Shown: positions 1 to 9,522 of the stretch, in pieces | Position numbering within the stretch: position 1 is the stretch's first letter | How the letters are laid out: each line of letters starts with the position of its first letter | Notes under the pieces: generated by a model | What the model saw: only the letters and a program-made list of their open reading frames with translations | Told to the model about the DNA's origin: nothing | Database searches by the model: none | Program-made: the position numbers and the translations under genes | Assembly: GCF_002836945.1 (NCBI RefSeq) | Contig: NZ_NIJM01000004.1 | Span: 62,001-126,000, forward strand | DNA length: 64,000 nucleotides | Source: Shewanella chilikensis | GTDB lineage: Bacteria > Pseudomonadota > Gammaproteobacteria > Enterobacterales > Shewanellaceae | Direction of reading: 5' to 3'

Positions 1-1
1 A

Positions 2-634
2 TTAGCCAGTGTGGTCATTACTGGCACTCGTGTAATCTACCCTTCTGATGCGAATGAGGTGAGTGTAAAACTGGATAACAGAGGAAATAATCCAGTGTTG
101 GTTCAAAGTTGGATTGACAGCGGTGAAGTTGATACAAAGCCTGACTTTATCAATGTTCCATTTATCATTACTCCTCCAGTTAATAGAATTGATCCAGATA
201 ATGGACAAAATCTAAGAATACGTTACACAGGAGATATTCTTCCAACTGATAGGGAGAGTTTATTTTGGCTAAACGTACTTGAAATCCCCGCCAAGCCAAG
301 TTCCGAAAGCAATGAAAATTATATACAAATGGCATTTAGAACAAGAATAAAGCTGTTTTACCGACCAATTTCATTAGAGTTGGATGTTAAGGACTCTATG
401 GAAAAGATTAGTTTCAACCGACTTGACAATGACACTGTAAGAGTTGATAACCCAACCCCTTTCCATATTTCCTTTGCAAAAATTGTATCCAATAAAAAAG
501 AAATAGATGGCGAGATGGTATCACCATATTCATCTTTGGATTTCCAATTACCTAATCAAGCTGGAAATAAAATTGAAGCAACTTATATCAATGATTATGG
601 CGCCATGAAACTTTTGGAATATTTAGTTAAATAA
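2..634 (+). CDS. Periplasmic fimbrial chaperone (PapD/FimC family), 5' end outside window
   Basis: The reading frame is open from the left edge, so the true start and signal peptide lie outside. The visible 210 residues form the two Ig-like domains of a fimbrial chaperone. The N-domain begins VVITGTRVIYPSDANEV, and the family hallmark RTRIKLFYRP sits near residue 115. Such chaperones donate a beta strand to pilin subunits in the periplasm and deliver them to the usher. The usher follows 60 bp downstream on the same strand, then an adhesin, giving a chaperone-usher operon; a major pilin gene may lie left of the window. Base composition is clearly more AT-rich than the genes after 5.3 kb, which suggests acquisition by transfer. 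Confidence 0.92.
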   Translation, partial: LASVVITGTRVIYPSDANEVSVKLDNRGNNPVLVQSWIDSGEVDTKPDFINVPFIITPPVNRIDPDNGQNLRIRYTGDILPTDRESLFWLNVLEIPAKPSSESNENYIQMAFRTRIKLFYRPISLELDVKDSMEKISFNRLDNDTVRVDNPTPFHISFAKIVSNKKEIDGEMVSPYSSLDFQLPNQAGNKIEATYINDYGAMKLLEYLVK

Positions 635-694
635 TTATCAGGCTAATGTGGACAACAATATTAGCATTAGCCAAATAACTAAATCGAGGTCAAA

Positions 695-3229
695 TTGAAA
701 AAGTTATCAATAAGTAATTTCATTACACTGTTAGTCGTTAGCTATACACTATCATTTGGTTGTAGGATAACTCTTGCTGAGACCTCCACATCTGTTGGCG
801 CATCATCTACTAGCGTTACCTTTGATTCATCTCTATTGAATATGGTTGGATCAGATAGCTTCGATTTAAGCTATTTTCAAGATGGCGCATCTGACCTTCC
901 TGGTAATTATAAATCTGCAGTATATATCAATAAGATATTACTTGGGTATTACAATATTGAATTCAAGGTAAACAATAATAAAAAAGTATACCCATGCCTG
1001 AGTCGAAACTTGATAAAAGATATTCAACTCAATCCAGATGAATTACCCATATCCATTGATAAAAACATCGACTCATGCATTGACTTGAAAAGTTATATCA
1101 CCACGGCAAACGTTAACTATGATAGCGGAACTCAACACCTTGATATTATTCTTCCTCAAGCGTATCTGTACAATAAAGCAAGGGGAGAAGTTAGTCCTGA
1201 ACTATGGGATGAAGGCATCAACTCCGGTATTTTTGGATACAATATCAATGGTTACAGCAGCCGTTCCCATGGTGAAGATTACAACTCTTTATTTGCAAAC
1301 TTTAGAACAGGAATCAATATTGGGGCATGGCAACTAAGACATAATGGTAACTACTCTTCTGTTGAAGGGGGAAGAGAGAACTATAACGCTATCAATACAT
1401 ATATACAACGTGATATCCCTTCATGGAGAAGTAGTGCTTTAGTCGGACAATCAAATACTTCTGGGCAAGTCTTTGATACCTTACCTTTTGTTGGCCTTCA
1501 TTTGGCAAGCGATAGAAGAATGTTACCTGAGTCTCAGCAAGGCTACGCACCTCAAATAAGGGGGGTAGCGAAAACGAACGCACGAGTTTTTGTCCGCCAA
1601 AATGATCAAATCATTTACGAAACTAATGTAACTCCAGGTGAATTTCTGATTAACGATCTTTATCCTACCGGATTTGGTGGGGATCTTGTTGTTACTGTTA
1701 GAGAATCCGATGCCAGTGAACACTCATTTAAAGTACCTTATGCTTCTGTAACTCAGTTGTTAAGGCCGGGTACAATACATTATGAATTTACAGCAGGTAA
1801 AATTCATAGTGATAACTTATTAAGTGATCCTGATATTTATCAGGCAACTTATCAATATGGTGTTAATAATGCCTTCACTAGTTATGGTGGATTTCAGGCC
1901 AGTGACGATTATTACGCCGTGCAACTTGGTGGCGCAATTGGTTCTTCTATCGGTGCATTTGCTATGGATATTACCCACGCAAGAACCCGCTTAGGAGACG
2001 GCGTTGAACCTATGGATATTAATAAAAAAGTAGAAAATATAACAGGACAAAGTTATCGACTAAGCTACAGTAAGGCCATCAGCGAAACAAATACCAATCT
2101 ATCATTGGCAGCATATCGATTCTCAACCGATGGATATATGGACTTTATGACAGCAATGCAAACCCGTGATGCAGTCTCTTTAGGCTATTCACCTGATTTG
2201 ATTTCCAGATCAAAGAATCGATTTACTATTACAGCAGCACAGAGCCTGCCCGAAAATTGGGGCCAATTTTACCTGAGCGGTTCAATACAAAACTATTGGA
2301 ACCAACAAGGAACTGAGAAACAGTACCAACTTGGATACAATAACCGTTATAAATTTTTGTCTTATGGTTTGAGTATAAACCGTAGCTTTTCCAGTATAGG
2401 AACAGAAGAAACCAACTATTTATTGAGCTTGAGTCTACCCCTTGGGAAAAGTAACTTTTCGCCACAGATGATGGTAGATCTTTCCCATAACACCAATGGC
2501 GATAATAGCCAACAGTTAGCAGTATCAGGTGTATATGGTGCAGAGAGTCAATTAGGTTATGGAGCAACTATTACCAAAACGGATAAAGGCGGAACCAGTC
2601 ATTCACTAAACGCCAATTATCGGGGGCATGCAACCACAGTGACTGGTAGTTATAGCCATGGAGATAACTACAACAGCGCTGCTGCAGGGATAAATGGCAC
2701 TATCATAGCTCACTCAGGCGGATTGACTCTAACACCCTATGTGGCAAACACCTTTGCTTTAGTTGAGGCTATAGGTGCTGAGGGGGCAAGTGTATCTGCA
2801 TATCCTGGCATTCATCTTGATAGCAATGGTTATGCTGCAGTTCCTTATTTGAAACCTTATCAGATAAATGAAATTAATATCGATCCAAAAGGAACCCCGG
2901 CCGGGGTCGAATTGGAGTCTACCTCTCAAAAAGTAGCCCCTCATGCAGGAGCTGTGGTGAAGTTAAGCTATAAGACCAAGCAAGGTAGTTTGATTCTAGT
3001 CAAAGCAACTTATAACGGAAAGCCATTGCCATTTGGGGCTTATGTTACAGATAGTCAAAATAATCATATTGGCACTGTAGGCCAAGGGGGCATACTCTAT
3101 GCCAGAGTTGAGCAAAATAGTGGAAAATTGAATATCCAATGGTCTGAACTGGAAAACTGCGCAATTGACTATCAAATCAATGAAGAAGCACAAGATGGAT
3201 TTCATAAACTCAACTCAATTTGTCATTAG
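695..3229 (+). CDS. Outer-membrane fimbrial usher (FimD/PapC family)
   Basis: This 844-residue protein has a signal peptide, a usher N-terminal domain that begins around FDSSLLNMVGSD and LPGNYKSAVYIN, a long beta-barrel/plug region, and a C-terminal domain with the typical GTVGQGG segment. The length is normal for the family. Ushers bind chaperone-subunit complexes and secrete the growing fimbria through the outer membrane. The start is a TTG codon preceded by a GAGG ribosome-binding site; no better ATG lies near. It sits between the chaperone and the two-domain tip protein, consistent with one operon. The gene is AT-rich like its neighbours. Confidence is high for the family; the fimbrial type is not assigned. 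Confidence 0.93.
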   Translation: MKKLSISNFITLLVVSYTLSFGCRITLAETSTSVGASSTSVTFDSSLLNMVGSDSFDLSYFQDGASDLPGNYKSAVYINKILLGYYNIEFKVNNNKKVYPCLSRNLIKDIQLNPDELPISIDKNIDSCIDLKSYITTANVNYDSGTQHLDIILPQAYLYNKARGEVSPELWDEGINSGIFGYNINGYSSRSHGEDYNSLFANFRTGINIGAWQLRHNGNYSSVEGGRENYNAINTYIQRDIPSWRSSALVGQSNTSGQVFDTLPFVGLHLASDRRMLPESQQGYAPQIRGVAKTNARVFVRQNDQIIYETNVTPGEFLINDLYPTGFGGDLVVTVRESDASEHSFKVPYASVTQLLRPGTIHYEFTAGKIHSDNLLSDPDIYQATYQYGVNNAFTSYGGFQASDDYYAVQLGGAIGSSIGAFAMDITHARTRLGDGVEPMDINKKVENITGQSYRLSYSKAISETNTNLSLAAYRFSTDGYMDFMTAMQTRDAVSLGYSPDLISRSKNRFTITAAQSLPENWGQFYLSGSIQNYWNQQGTEKQYQLGYNNRYKFLSYGLSINRSFSSIGTEETNYLLSLSLPLGKSNFSPQMMVDLSHNTNGDNSQQLAVSGVYGAESQLGYGATITKTDKGGTSHSLNANYRGHATTVTGSYSHGDNYNSAAAGINGTIIAHSGGLTLTPYVANTFALVEAIGAEGASVSAYPGIHLDSNGYAAVPYLKPYQINEINIDPKGTPAGVELESTSQKVAPHAGAVVKLSYKTKQGSLILVKATYNGKPLPFGAYVTDSQNNHIGTVGQGGILYARVEQNSGKLNIQWSELENCAIDYQINEEAQDGFHKLNSICH

Positions 3230-3285
3230 AAATAACTCTACCAACAATAAGGGTCAGTTTAGCTTAAAGAACCTGGTGAATCTAA

Positions 3286-4392
3286 ATGAATAATATACAA
3301 AAATTTATTGGTATTTTTTTTATTTTCTTAAGTCTTGTGATGCAACCTAAAATGGTTGAAGCCGTCGATTGCTCGCGAACTTCAAATTTTATTGATTCCC
3401 AAATGCCTTTGGCTGTTAACAATTTAACAGTTAACCCTGACATGCCTAATGGTACTGTTATTTTTAAGCAGAATTTCTTGTCAGGACAAACGCTATCAGC
3501 ATATTGCAATGCTTCAAACATTTCATATCAAGCTTATATAGAACATAGCTATAGCTCACGACCATACTCAGCTTCCCCGTGGAAGGGAGGGCCTTATCCG
3601 CAAGCCACCATTTATCAAACTGGAGTACCAGGAATTGGTGTAATGATGGCTGCTAATAACAGTCCATTCCCAAGTGATAAGAAGTTTAAAACTCCCACCC
3701 AAGAAAATATAAATCGTGATTACCGCTATAATAATTCTCATATAACTTTGCTGTTAATTAAAACAGGAAATGTACGGCCTGGTACAATTAGAGGGATGAA
3801 CTTACCTACCGGTATTATAAGGTTCAAAGCACCCGGTACAAATTTTTTATGGGCAAGAGTTAAAATACAAGGCACCATCAATATAGTATCACAAACTTGC
3901 AATGTTTCGAATGTAAATGTTCCCATGGGACAACATAAAATAGGGGATAAGTTAACCACAACCGGAGCAACAACAGACTGGGTCGATGCATCTATCAGGC
4001 TAACTAATTGTCCGAGGTTTTACGGCACCCTCAATGATGGCAATAATACCTACTATAATTACACTACTGGTGCATCCAATACTGGAACTTACACTAAAAA
4101 CATCTTGGGCGTATCCATATCCCCGAATACAAGCATAATCGATAATAGTCAAGGAATTATGAGCATAAAGTCAACAACGAATAGTGCTAAAGGGGTTGCC
4201 ATTCAGCTTGCCGAGTTCTCCAATGGGTTTAACCAATATATAAAATTTGGAAATCTTTTAAATTATACTTTATTAAATAACAATAGAACAACTTTTACCA
4301 TTCCACTGAAGGCAAGATATATCCAAACTGAATCCAAAGTCACTCCAGGTAGAGCTGATGCCACGGCCACCTTCACCTTGACTTACAAGTAA
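3286..4392 (+). CDS. Fimbrial tip adhesin, two-domain FimH-like protein
   Basis: The 368-residue product has a signal peptide (cleavage likely after KMVEA), an N-terminal half of about 180 residues with no recognised motif (candidate receptor-binding domain), and a C-terminal pilin domain. The pilin half shows paired cysteines (SQTCNV near residue 205 and LTNCPRF near 240) and ends with the alternating hydrophobic strand TATFTLTYK that chaperones recognise. Length and order after the usher fit a tip adhesin rather than a major pilin. Start is ATG at 3286 with a weak GGTGA site. The receptor cannot be deduced. AT-rich, as the rest of the fimbrial block. Confidence 0.85.
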   Translation: MNNIQKFIGIFFIFLSLVMQPKMVEAVDCSRTSNFIDSQMPLAVNNLTVNPDMPNGTVIFKQNFLSGQTLSAYCNASNISYQAYIEHSYSSRPYSASPWKGGPYPQATIYQTGVPGIGVMMAANNSPFPSDKKFKTPTQENINRDYRYNNSHITLLLIKTGNVRPGTIRGMNLPTGIIRFKAPGTNFLWARVKIQGTINIVSQTCNVSNVNVPMGQHKIGDKLTTTGATTDWVDASIRLTNCPRFYGTLNDGNNTYYNYTTGASNTGTYTKNILGVSISPNTSIIDNSQGIMSIKSTTNSAKGVAIQLAEFSNGFNQYIKFGNLLNYTLLNNNRTTFTIPLKARYIQTESKVTPGRADATATFTLTYK

Positions 4393-4416
4393 TATCACTA
4401 AAAGCATAATTGTGAG

Positions 4417-4440
4417 AATGGCAGTCATCGGACTGCCATT
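4417..4440 (+). terminator. Hairpin after fimbrial adhesin
   Basis: Perfect 10-bp stem AATGGCAGTC / GACTGCCATT with a 4-base loop, 24 bp after the adhesin stop codon. The downstream T-rich stretch is broken (TCTATCAATTTTC), so it may be a weak terminator. It marks the end of the fimbrial operon. Confidence 0.6.
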
Positions 4441-4501
4441 TCTATCAATTTTCAATCAAGGAGCATACTGAAATAACCTTAAGAAAAGTAAGATTAACAA
4501 A

Positions 4502-4840
4502 TCAATCTAATGTCATAATCAAAGAGGCTCGCCAACGACGATAATGATATGGCAAAATAGGTTGAGGTAAAACCCAACGAGACTCACTGTCACTCTTGTA
4601 AAGTGGAATATCTTGGCTTCTTAAGAAGCTCTCCAAGCGAAAAGGGTGTAAACGACAAAAAATAATGTCACAACCTGCCAACTGCTCAACGTATAACTCG
4701 TCTTTTGAAATATGGAGTCCAGTATCCATCAGCCAGTAGAGTGTCTGATGATAAATTTCATATTTATGTTGTTTCAGAAAAGCTATCCCCCAACCTGGTT
4801 CAGCTGTTAATGCCAACTCTCGGTAAGTTCTGAAATCCAT
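4502..4840 (-). CDS. Small orphan protein of unknown function (112 aa)
   Basis: I do not recognise this family. The ORF is supported by a strong Shine-Dalgarno sequence (GGGAGG, about 7 bases before the ATG) and by ordinary soluble-protein composition: it is rich in aromatic residues and has no signal peptide or membrane segment. It stands alone between the fimbrial operon and fabR on the opposite strand from the fimbriae. GC content is intermediate between the AT-rich fimbrial genes and the downstream core genes. It could be a cargo gene of the island or a lineage-specific gene. Confidence 0.55.
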   Translation of the reverse strand: MDFRTYRELALTAEPGWGIAFLKQHKYEIYHQTLYWLMDTGLHISKDELYVEQLAGCDIIFCRLHPFRLESFLRSQDIPLYKSDSESRWVLPQPILPYHYRRWRASLIMTLD

Positions 4841-5223
4841 TGACAGCCTCCCAAAGATAGTTTAGGCAGACTATAAAGACTTGTTTAAAGAATATCGTTA
4901 AGAAAAATCCCTATTAATGTACGAAAATTCTGACATTGGAATTATGTCAAATGGCTATTACAGTTCTCTTTTCCAGGCAACTCTCTTTAATGGCATTGTT
5001 GGCTAAAACAAATTAAATATATTTCATAGTAAGCTAATGGCGGGTTTTCTAAACTACTACAAATTCGGTCTCCAGGTATCGCAGAAAAATCATCGTCCAG
5101 CTTGAAGGCTTAGAGCACTATACCAAAGGCTTATATTCAACGATTCTCTATCCACTAATAATAGCTTGCTTAAAATAAAACATTTAGAAACGGACCTGAG
5201 GAGGGAAAAGTATTATAGGGTGT
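4841..5223. other. AT-rich intergenic stretch
   Basis: No convincing gene, RNA or complete mobile element was found in this stretch between the orphan gene and the inverted repeat. Short open stretches interrupted by stops occur around 4991-5160 and could be remnants of a lost gene, but I cannot name it. The start of the orphan gene's leader and promoter must lie at its left end. Confidence 0.4.
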
Positions 5224-5264
5224 ACCAAATCTAAATAGGTCAGGTTTATCTATTCAGATTTGGT
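5224..5264. repeat. Long inverted repeat, 15-bp arms (fabR terminator or small palindromic element)
   Basis: Arms ACCAAATCTAAATAG and CTATTCAGATTTGGT pair at 14 of 15 positions around an 11-base loop. It lies 39 bp beyond the fabR stop codon. It could end fabR transcription on the minus strand, although no clean U-tract follows on that strand; on the plus strand it is followed by TTATTTTTTCC. A dispersed palindromic repeat is the alternative. Confidence 0.6.
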
Positions 5265-5302
5265 TGACCGTTATTTTTTCCAGAAAAATCTACATCCGCA
5301 AT

Positions 5303-5917
5303 TTAGCGGCTATCACGCTTTTGCTGCAGCGCTTCGGCACCCGTTGCCACCATTCGCAGTTGAGTCACCAGTCGGTCGGCCAGGATCTTACGATCAGCAC
5401 GTTTCATATCCAGGGCGGCGGCGCCGGCATTGAACACCAGAGTCACCAATGCCTCAGCCTGTGCCCTGGCCAACTCAGGGCTGCGGCCGGCGGTGTCCTC
5501 GGTGTAGTGCGCCAGTTCCGAGATAAAGTGTTCAATCTCCCGCGCCACGGCGGCACGAAAGGCTGCCGAGGTGCCTGAGCGTTCATGCAGCAGGATCCTG
5601 AATACGTTGGGGTTGGATTCCAGTACTTCCATAAAGGTGTCGACCGAGATGCGGATAACACTGCCACCGGCCTCGGCGCGCTGACGTCCCTTACGCATCA
5701 TCTGTCTCAGCGTCAAGCCACCTTCATCGACCATGGTCAGCCCCAGCTCATTCATATCCTTGAAATGACGGTAGAAAGAGGTTGGCGCTATATTGGCTTC
5801 CCTGGCCACTTCCCTAAGACTCAGGCTGGAAAAGCTGCGCTCGGCACTCAGTTGATTGAATGCTGCATCCACCAAGGCGCGGCGGGTTTTCTCTTTCTGC
5901 TGTGCTCTGATACCCAT
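5303..5917 (-). CDS. fabR: FabR, TetR-family regulator of unsaturated fatty acid synthesis
   Basis: The 204-residue product begins [13 protein letters not shown] and carries the TetR helix-turn-helix ([21 protein letters not shown], residues about 32-52); both closely match enterobacterial FabR. The family represses unsaturated fatty-acid genes and responds to acyl-ACP/acyl-CoA saturation. I chose the ATG at 5917; a longer frame upstream adds 17 residues without homologous character. It is divergent from a desaturase, and a FabR-like palindrome lies in the shared promoter region, so it probably controls that gene. Confidence 0.93.
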   Translation of the reverse strand: MGIRAQQKEKTRRALVDAAFNQLSAERSFSSLSLREVAREANIAPTSFYRHFKDMNELGLTMVDEGGLTLRQMMRKGRQRAEAGGSVIRISVDTFMEVLESNPNVFRILLHERSGTSAAFRAAVAREIEHFISELAHYTEDTAGRSPELARAQAEALVTLVFNAGAAALDMKRADRKILADRLVTQLRMVATGAEALQQKRDSR

Positions 5918-6018
5918 CTTTATTCCATTCACTGGATCTGTTGCGCAAATAATACAGGCTTTACTCAATAATCACATCCTCGGCTGGTGTCACTGTGATT
6001 GTGCTCCAATAGCAACTT

Positions 6019-6036
6019 AGCGTACACTTGTTAGCT
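6019..6036. promoter_or_regulatory. Candidate FabR operator
   Basis: The palindrome AGCGTACA-CT-TGTTAGCT has arms matching at 6 of 8 positions and resembles the GCGTACA-N2-TGT core of FabR sites at fabA and fabB. It lies 25-42 bp before the desaturase start and about 100 bp before fabR, where it could control both. Inferred from pattern only. Confidence 0.6.
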
Positions 6037-6060
6037 TAAAGCGTTTTGGAAGTCATCATA

Positions 6061-7167
6061 ATGAAAAAACCTCCCCTCATCTGGACCAACCTGATCCTCT
6101 TCCTGCTGACGTTTGCCGGTGCCTGTATTCTGGTGCCTTGGCGAGGCATCAGCCATGGCTTTGAGCTCAGCGAGTGGCTCACCTTCGTACTGTTGGCCTT
6201 CGCCAGTGGCTTGTCTATCACCGCCGGTTACCATAGGCTGTGGTCACATAAGGCTTATAAGGCTCACCCGGCCGTGCGTTTCCTGTTTGCCCTGGGCGGT
6301 GCGCTGGCGTTGCAGAACAGTGCCTTGCATTGGGCTTCGGATCACCGTATCCATCACAAGCATGTGGATGACAATGACAAGGATCCCTACTCAGCGAACA
6401 TGGGTTTCTGGTATAGCCATATTGGTTGGATGCTCAGGGAATATCAGGCACAACGTTATCACGACTATAACAACGTCAGAGACCTGCAAAACGATGCCAT
6501 AGTCATGTGGCAGCATAAGCATTATCTGCTGCTGGCGCTATTGATGAATGTGGGCCTCCCCGCTCTGCTTGGCTGGTTGAACGGCGATATCCTGTCGATG
6601 TTGCTGCTGGCTGGTCTGCTCCGCCTGGTGGTAGTGCATCACTGCACCTTCTTCATTAACTCGCTGGCGCATATCTGGGGCAAACAACCCTATACAGATC
6701 GCAACAGTGCCAGAGATAACGGTGTGCTGGCGCTGTTCACTTATGGTGAAGGTTACCATAACTTCCACCATATCTTTGAAAACGATTACCGCAATGGTAT
6801 CCACTGGTGGCATTACGACCCCACCAAGTGGTTGATCCGTTTCCTGTCCTGGTTTGGCCTAACAAAAGACCTGCGCAAGAGCCCTCAGGAGCGCATCGAA
6901 GCCGCCAAACTGCAGATGCAATTCAAGCGCGCCCAGCATAAGGTGGCCCATCTGCCCAATTGCGAGGAGATCCTGGAAAAGCTGCAGGCAGAGTACGAGG
7001 AATTGAAGAGCCACTTGCTGGCCTACTTTGAAGCCAAGAAGGCGCTGCTTGAGGCCCGCAAGCAGCAGTTGGCGGATAAGCATCTGCTGTCTCAGGTAAC
7101 GGAAATGCGTTTACGTTTTCACGCCCAACGAAAACAATGGCGCCAACTACGAGCCAGCATAGCTTAA
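6061..7167 (+). CDS. Membrane acyl-CoA (delta-9 type) fatty-acid desaturase
   Basis: The 368-residue protein has hydrophobic segments near residues 7-25, 40-60 and 160-195. The three histidine boxes of di-iron acyl-CoA desaturases are present: HRLWSH (about 58), HRIHH (about 97) and HNFHH (about 237). The enzyme introduces a cis double bond into saturated acyl chains using O2, giving an aerobic route to membrane fluidity. The last roughly 90 residues are strongly helical and charged (predicted coiled coil), an extension beyond the catalytic domain. Start ATG at 6061 has GGAAG upstream; an in-frame TTG at 6046 is less likely. It is probably repressed by the divergent FabR. Confidence 0.93.
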   Translation: MKKPPLIWTNLILFLLTFAGACILVPWRGISHGFELSEWLTFVLLAFASGLSITAGYHRLWSHKAYKAHPAVRFLFALGGALALQNSALHWASDHRIHHKHVDDNDKDPYSANMGFWYSHIGWMLREYQAQRYHDYNNVRDLQNDAIVMWQHKHYLLLALLMNVGLPALLGWLNGDILSMLLLAGLLRLVVVHHCTFFINSLAHIWGKQPYTDRNSARDNGVLALFTYGEGYHNFHHIFENDYRNGIHWWHYDPTKWLIRFLSWFGLTKDLRKSPQERIEAAKLQMQFKRAQHKVAHLPNCEEILEKLQAEYEELKSHLLAYFEAKKALLEARKQQLADKHLLSQVTEMRLRFHAQRKQWRQLRASIA

Positions 7168-7226
7168 GACCTTATCGTAGCCTTGCGAGGTTTGGCGATC
7201 GGCTTAACAGAATTTACCTGAGTTGT

Positions 7227-7256
7227 GAAACGGTCGGCTTGTACTGCGACCGTTTC
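7227..7256 (+). terminator. Hairpin between desaturase and selD
   Basis: Perfect 10-bp stem GAAACGGTCG / CGACCGTTTC with a 10-base loop, followed by TGTTTATG. It most likely ends the desaturase transcript. It is only 43 bp before the selD start, so a role in the selD leader is possible. Confidence 0.55.
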
Positions 7257-7299
7257 TGTTTATGATCAGGGGTTATTTCAATCACTCAGGGACCCGGCT

Positions 7300-8343
7300 A
7301 TGTCAGATCAGTCAGTAAAACTCACGGAATACAGCCACGGCGCAGGTTGCGGTTGCAAGATTTCTCCCAAAGTCCTCAGTACCATTTTGGCGTCTCAACT
7401 GCCGGACTTTAAAGATCCCCGCCTGTTGGTCGGCAACCAGAGCCGGGATGATGCGGCCGTGTATCAGTTGGATGATCACACCGGCATTATCAGCACCACA
7501 GACTTCTTTATGCCGATAGTCGATGACCCTTTCACTTTCGGCCGTATCGCGGCAACCAACGCCATCAGCGATATCTACGCCATGGGCGGCAAGCCTATTA
7601 TGGCGATTGCCATTCTTGGCTGGCCGGTGAACAAGCTGTCACCCGAGATAGCCCAGCAGGTAGTGGATGGTGGACGCCAAGCCTGCATGGATGCCGAGAT
7701 CATGCTGGCCGGAGGCCATAGCATAGACGCGCCTGAGCCTATCTTCGGCCTGGCGGTAACCGGCACAGTGGCGCTGGAGCACCTCAAGCAGAACGATACC
7801 GCCAAGGCGGGTGACAAGCTCTATCTCACCAAACCTTTGGGAATTGGCATACTGACCACGGCGCAGAAACAGAAGAAGCTGGCGCCGCAGGATGTCAATA
7901 TCGCCCCTGAAGCCATGTGCCAACTCAATAAGATAGGTGCCGAAGTCGCCAAGATAAGCGCGGTTCACGCCATGACAGATGTGACGGGCTTTGGTCTGGC
8001 AGGCCATCTGCTGGAAATGTGTCAGGGTTCCAACCTCAAGGCCAGCATAGATACCGCCAAACTGCCGTTGCTGGAAAAAGCCTCCGAGTATCTGGCTATG
8101 GGCTGTATCCCGGGCGGCACCCACAGAAACTTTGATAGCTACGGAGAGCACCTCCCCGAGGTTTCCGAGCAACAAAAAGCCTTATTGTGCGATCCGCAAA
8201 CCAGCGGTGGCTTACTTATCGCCGTCAGCGCCGAGGGTGAGGCAGAACTGCAACAACTGCTGACCAGCCAAGGGTTGGAGCTGCACTGCATAGGTGCGCT
8301 CGACCATCGCGACGACAGTCAGCAGTGGGTGGAGCTGATATGA
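7300..8343 (+). CDS. selD: Selenide, water dikinase (selenophosphate synthase)
   Basis: SelD makes selenophosphate from selenide and ATP, the selenium donor for selenocysteine tRNA and 2-selenouridine in tRNA. The N-terminus holds the catalytic pair Cys17 and Lys20 in GAGCGCK; the residue is Cys, not selenocysteine. AIRS/PurM-like N- and C-terminal domains follow ([31 protein letters not shown]). Length is 347 aa, as expected. I chose the ATG at 7300; the frame extends upstream to 7225 without an ATG start. Its stop overlaps the selU start (ATGA), so the two are translationally coupled. Confidence 0.96.
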   Translation: MSDQSVKLTEYSHGAGCGCKISPKVLSTILASQLPDFKDPRLLVGNQSRDDAAVYQLDDHTGIISTTDFFMPIVDDPFTFGRIAATNAISDIYAMGGKPIMAIAILGWPVNKLSPEIAQQVVDGGRQACMDAEIMLAGGHSIDAPEPIFGLAVTGTVALEHLKQNDTAKAGDKLYLTKPLGIGILTTAQKQKKLAPQDVNIAPEAMCQLNKIGAEVAKISAVHAMTDVTGFGLAGHLLEMCQGSNLKASIDTAKLPLLEKASEYLAMGCIPGGTHRNFDSYGEHLPEVSEQQKALLCDPQTSGGLLIAVSAEGEAELQQLLTSQGLELHCIGALDHRDDSQQWVELI

Positions 8344-9455
8344 GTCGACAGATAATCGCGCCTGCAGAGTACCGGGAGATCTTCCTATCCGATCGTCCCC
8401 TGGTCGATCTGCGGGCGCCGGTTGAGTTTGCCAAGGGTGCCTTTCCTGCCAGCACCAACCTGCCATTGATGAATGACAGCGAAAGGCAGAAGGTGGGCAC
8501 CTGTTATAAAGAACATGGGCAAGCTGCCGCCATAGAGCTCGGCCATTCACTGGTCAAAGGCAAGATCAAGGCCGCGCGTATTCAAGCCTGGCTGGATTTC
8601 TTCAGCGCCCACCCAGATGCCAACCTCTACTGTTTTCGGGGTGGCCTGAGATCTCAGCTGACCCAGCAATGGATCCGCGAGGCCGGTCTTGAAGTGCCCT
8701 ATATTCAGGGCGGCTACAAGGCAATGCGCCAATACCTTATCGATACCATAGATAACACCCCGCAGCAGCAACAGCTGTTGATCCTCAGCGGTATTACCGG
8801 CTCAGGCAAGACAGAGTTTATTCTCAGTCGCAGCGAGTCAGTGGATCTGGAAGGCACTGCCAATCACAGAGGGTCGAGCTTTGGCAAGAATGTTACTCCG
8901 CAGCCCAGTCAGATCAATTTTGAAAACAGTTTGGCTCGGGAGCTGTTGAGGCATCAAGAAAGGCAAGAGTCCTGTCTGCTGCTGGAAGATGAAAGCTTCC
9001 TGATTGGCCGCCGCGCCATACCCAAAGTCTTTTTCAGTGCCATGCAACAGGCCCAGGTTTTGGTGTTGGAAGAGCCACTGGAGGCCAGACTCCCTCGTCT
9101 TCTGGATGAATATGTGCACAAGATGCAGCGAGGTTTTGAACAGCATTATGGCGCAGAAGAAGGCATGGTGGCGTTCGGCGCCTATCTGCGTCAGAGTGTC
9201 GAGGGCATACGTAAGCGTATGGGGCACCAACAAACTGATCAACTGTTGCAGTTAGTCGACTCAAGCTTGCAGACCCAGCTGCAACGCAACACTACAGAGC
9301 AACATCTGGAGTGGATCTCGCTACTGCTGGAGAAGTATTACGACCCCATGTATCAGTACCAGCTGGAGAAAAAGGCCGAGCGGATCATCTTCCGCGGTGA
9401 CCGTCAGGCCATTCACCAGTGGCTGGATGAGAGGCGGTCAAACCGCTCCAAATGA
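8340..9455 (+). CDS. selU: tRNA 2-selenouridine synthase
   Basis: Also called MnmH/YbbB. A rhodanese domain (residues about 10-130) carries the catalytic Cys98 in YCFRGG. It is followed by a P-loop domain with GITGSGKT at about 151-158. The enzyme converts 2-thiouridine at the wobble position of certain tRNAs to 2-selenouridine via a geranylated intermediate, using selenophosphate from SelD. The 371-aa length is normal. The start ATG overlaps the selD stop. Pairing with selD supports local use of selenium in tRNA modification. Confidence 0.95.
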   Translation: MSRQIIAPAEYREIFLSDRPLVDLRAPVEFAKGAFPASTNLPLMNDSERQKVGTCYKEHGQAAAIELGHSLVKGKIKAARIQAWLDFFSAHPDANLYCFRGGLRSQLTQQWIREAGLEVPYIQGGYKAMRQYLIDTIDNTPQQQQLLILSGITGSGKTEFILSRSESVDLEGTANHRGSSFGKNVTPQPSQINFENSLARELLRHQERQESCLLLEDESFLIGRRAIPKVFFSAMQQAQVLVLEEPLEARLPRLLDEYVHKMQRGFEQHYGAEEGMVAFGAYLRQSVEGIRKRMGHQQTDQLLQLVDSSLQTQLQRNTTEQHLEWISLLLEKYYDPMYQYQLEKKAERIIFRGDRQAIHQWLDERRSNRSK

Positions 9456-9482
9456 ATTCAAAAGCAAGAGAGATTCAATCTG

Positions 9483-9508
9483 AAGAGCCCGGCAACTGCC
9501 GGGCTCTT
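9483..9508. terminator. Terminator between selU and the converging MFS-acyltransferase gene
   Basis: An 11-bp perfect GC-rich stem AAGAGCCCGGC / GCCGGGCTCTT with a 4-base loop lies between two converging genes. A short T run follows on the plus strand; the minus strand has fewer U residues. Confidence 0.8.
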
Positions 9509-9522
9509 TCGTTGACATTACC

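Noticed and set aside
4991..5160. Remnant of a transposase gene
   Set aside because: Short peptide-like stretches with stops, but nothing long enough to name a family and no terminal repeats.
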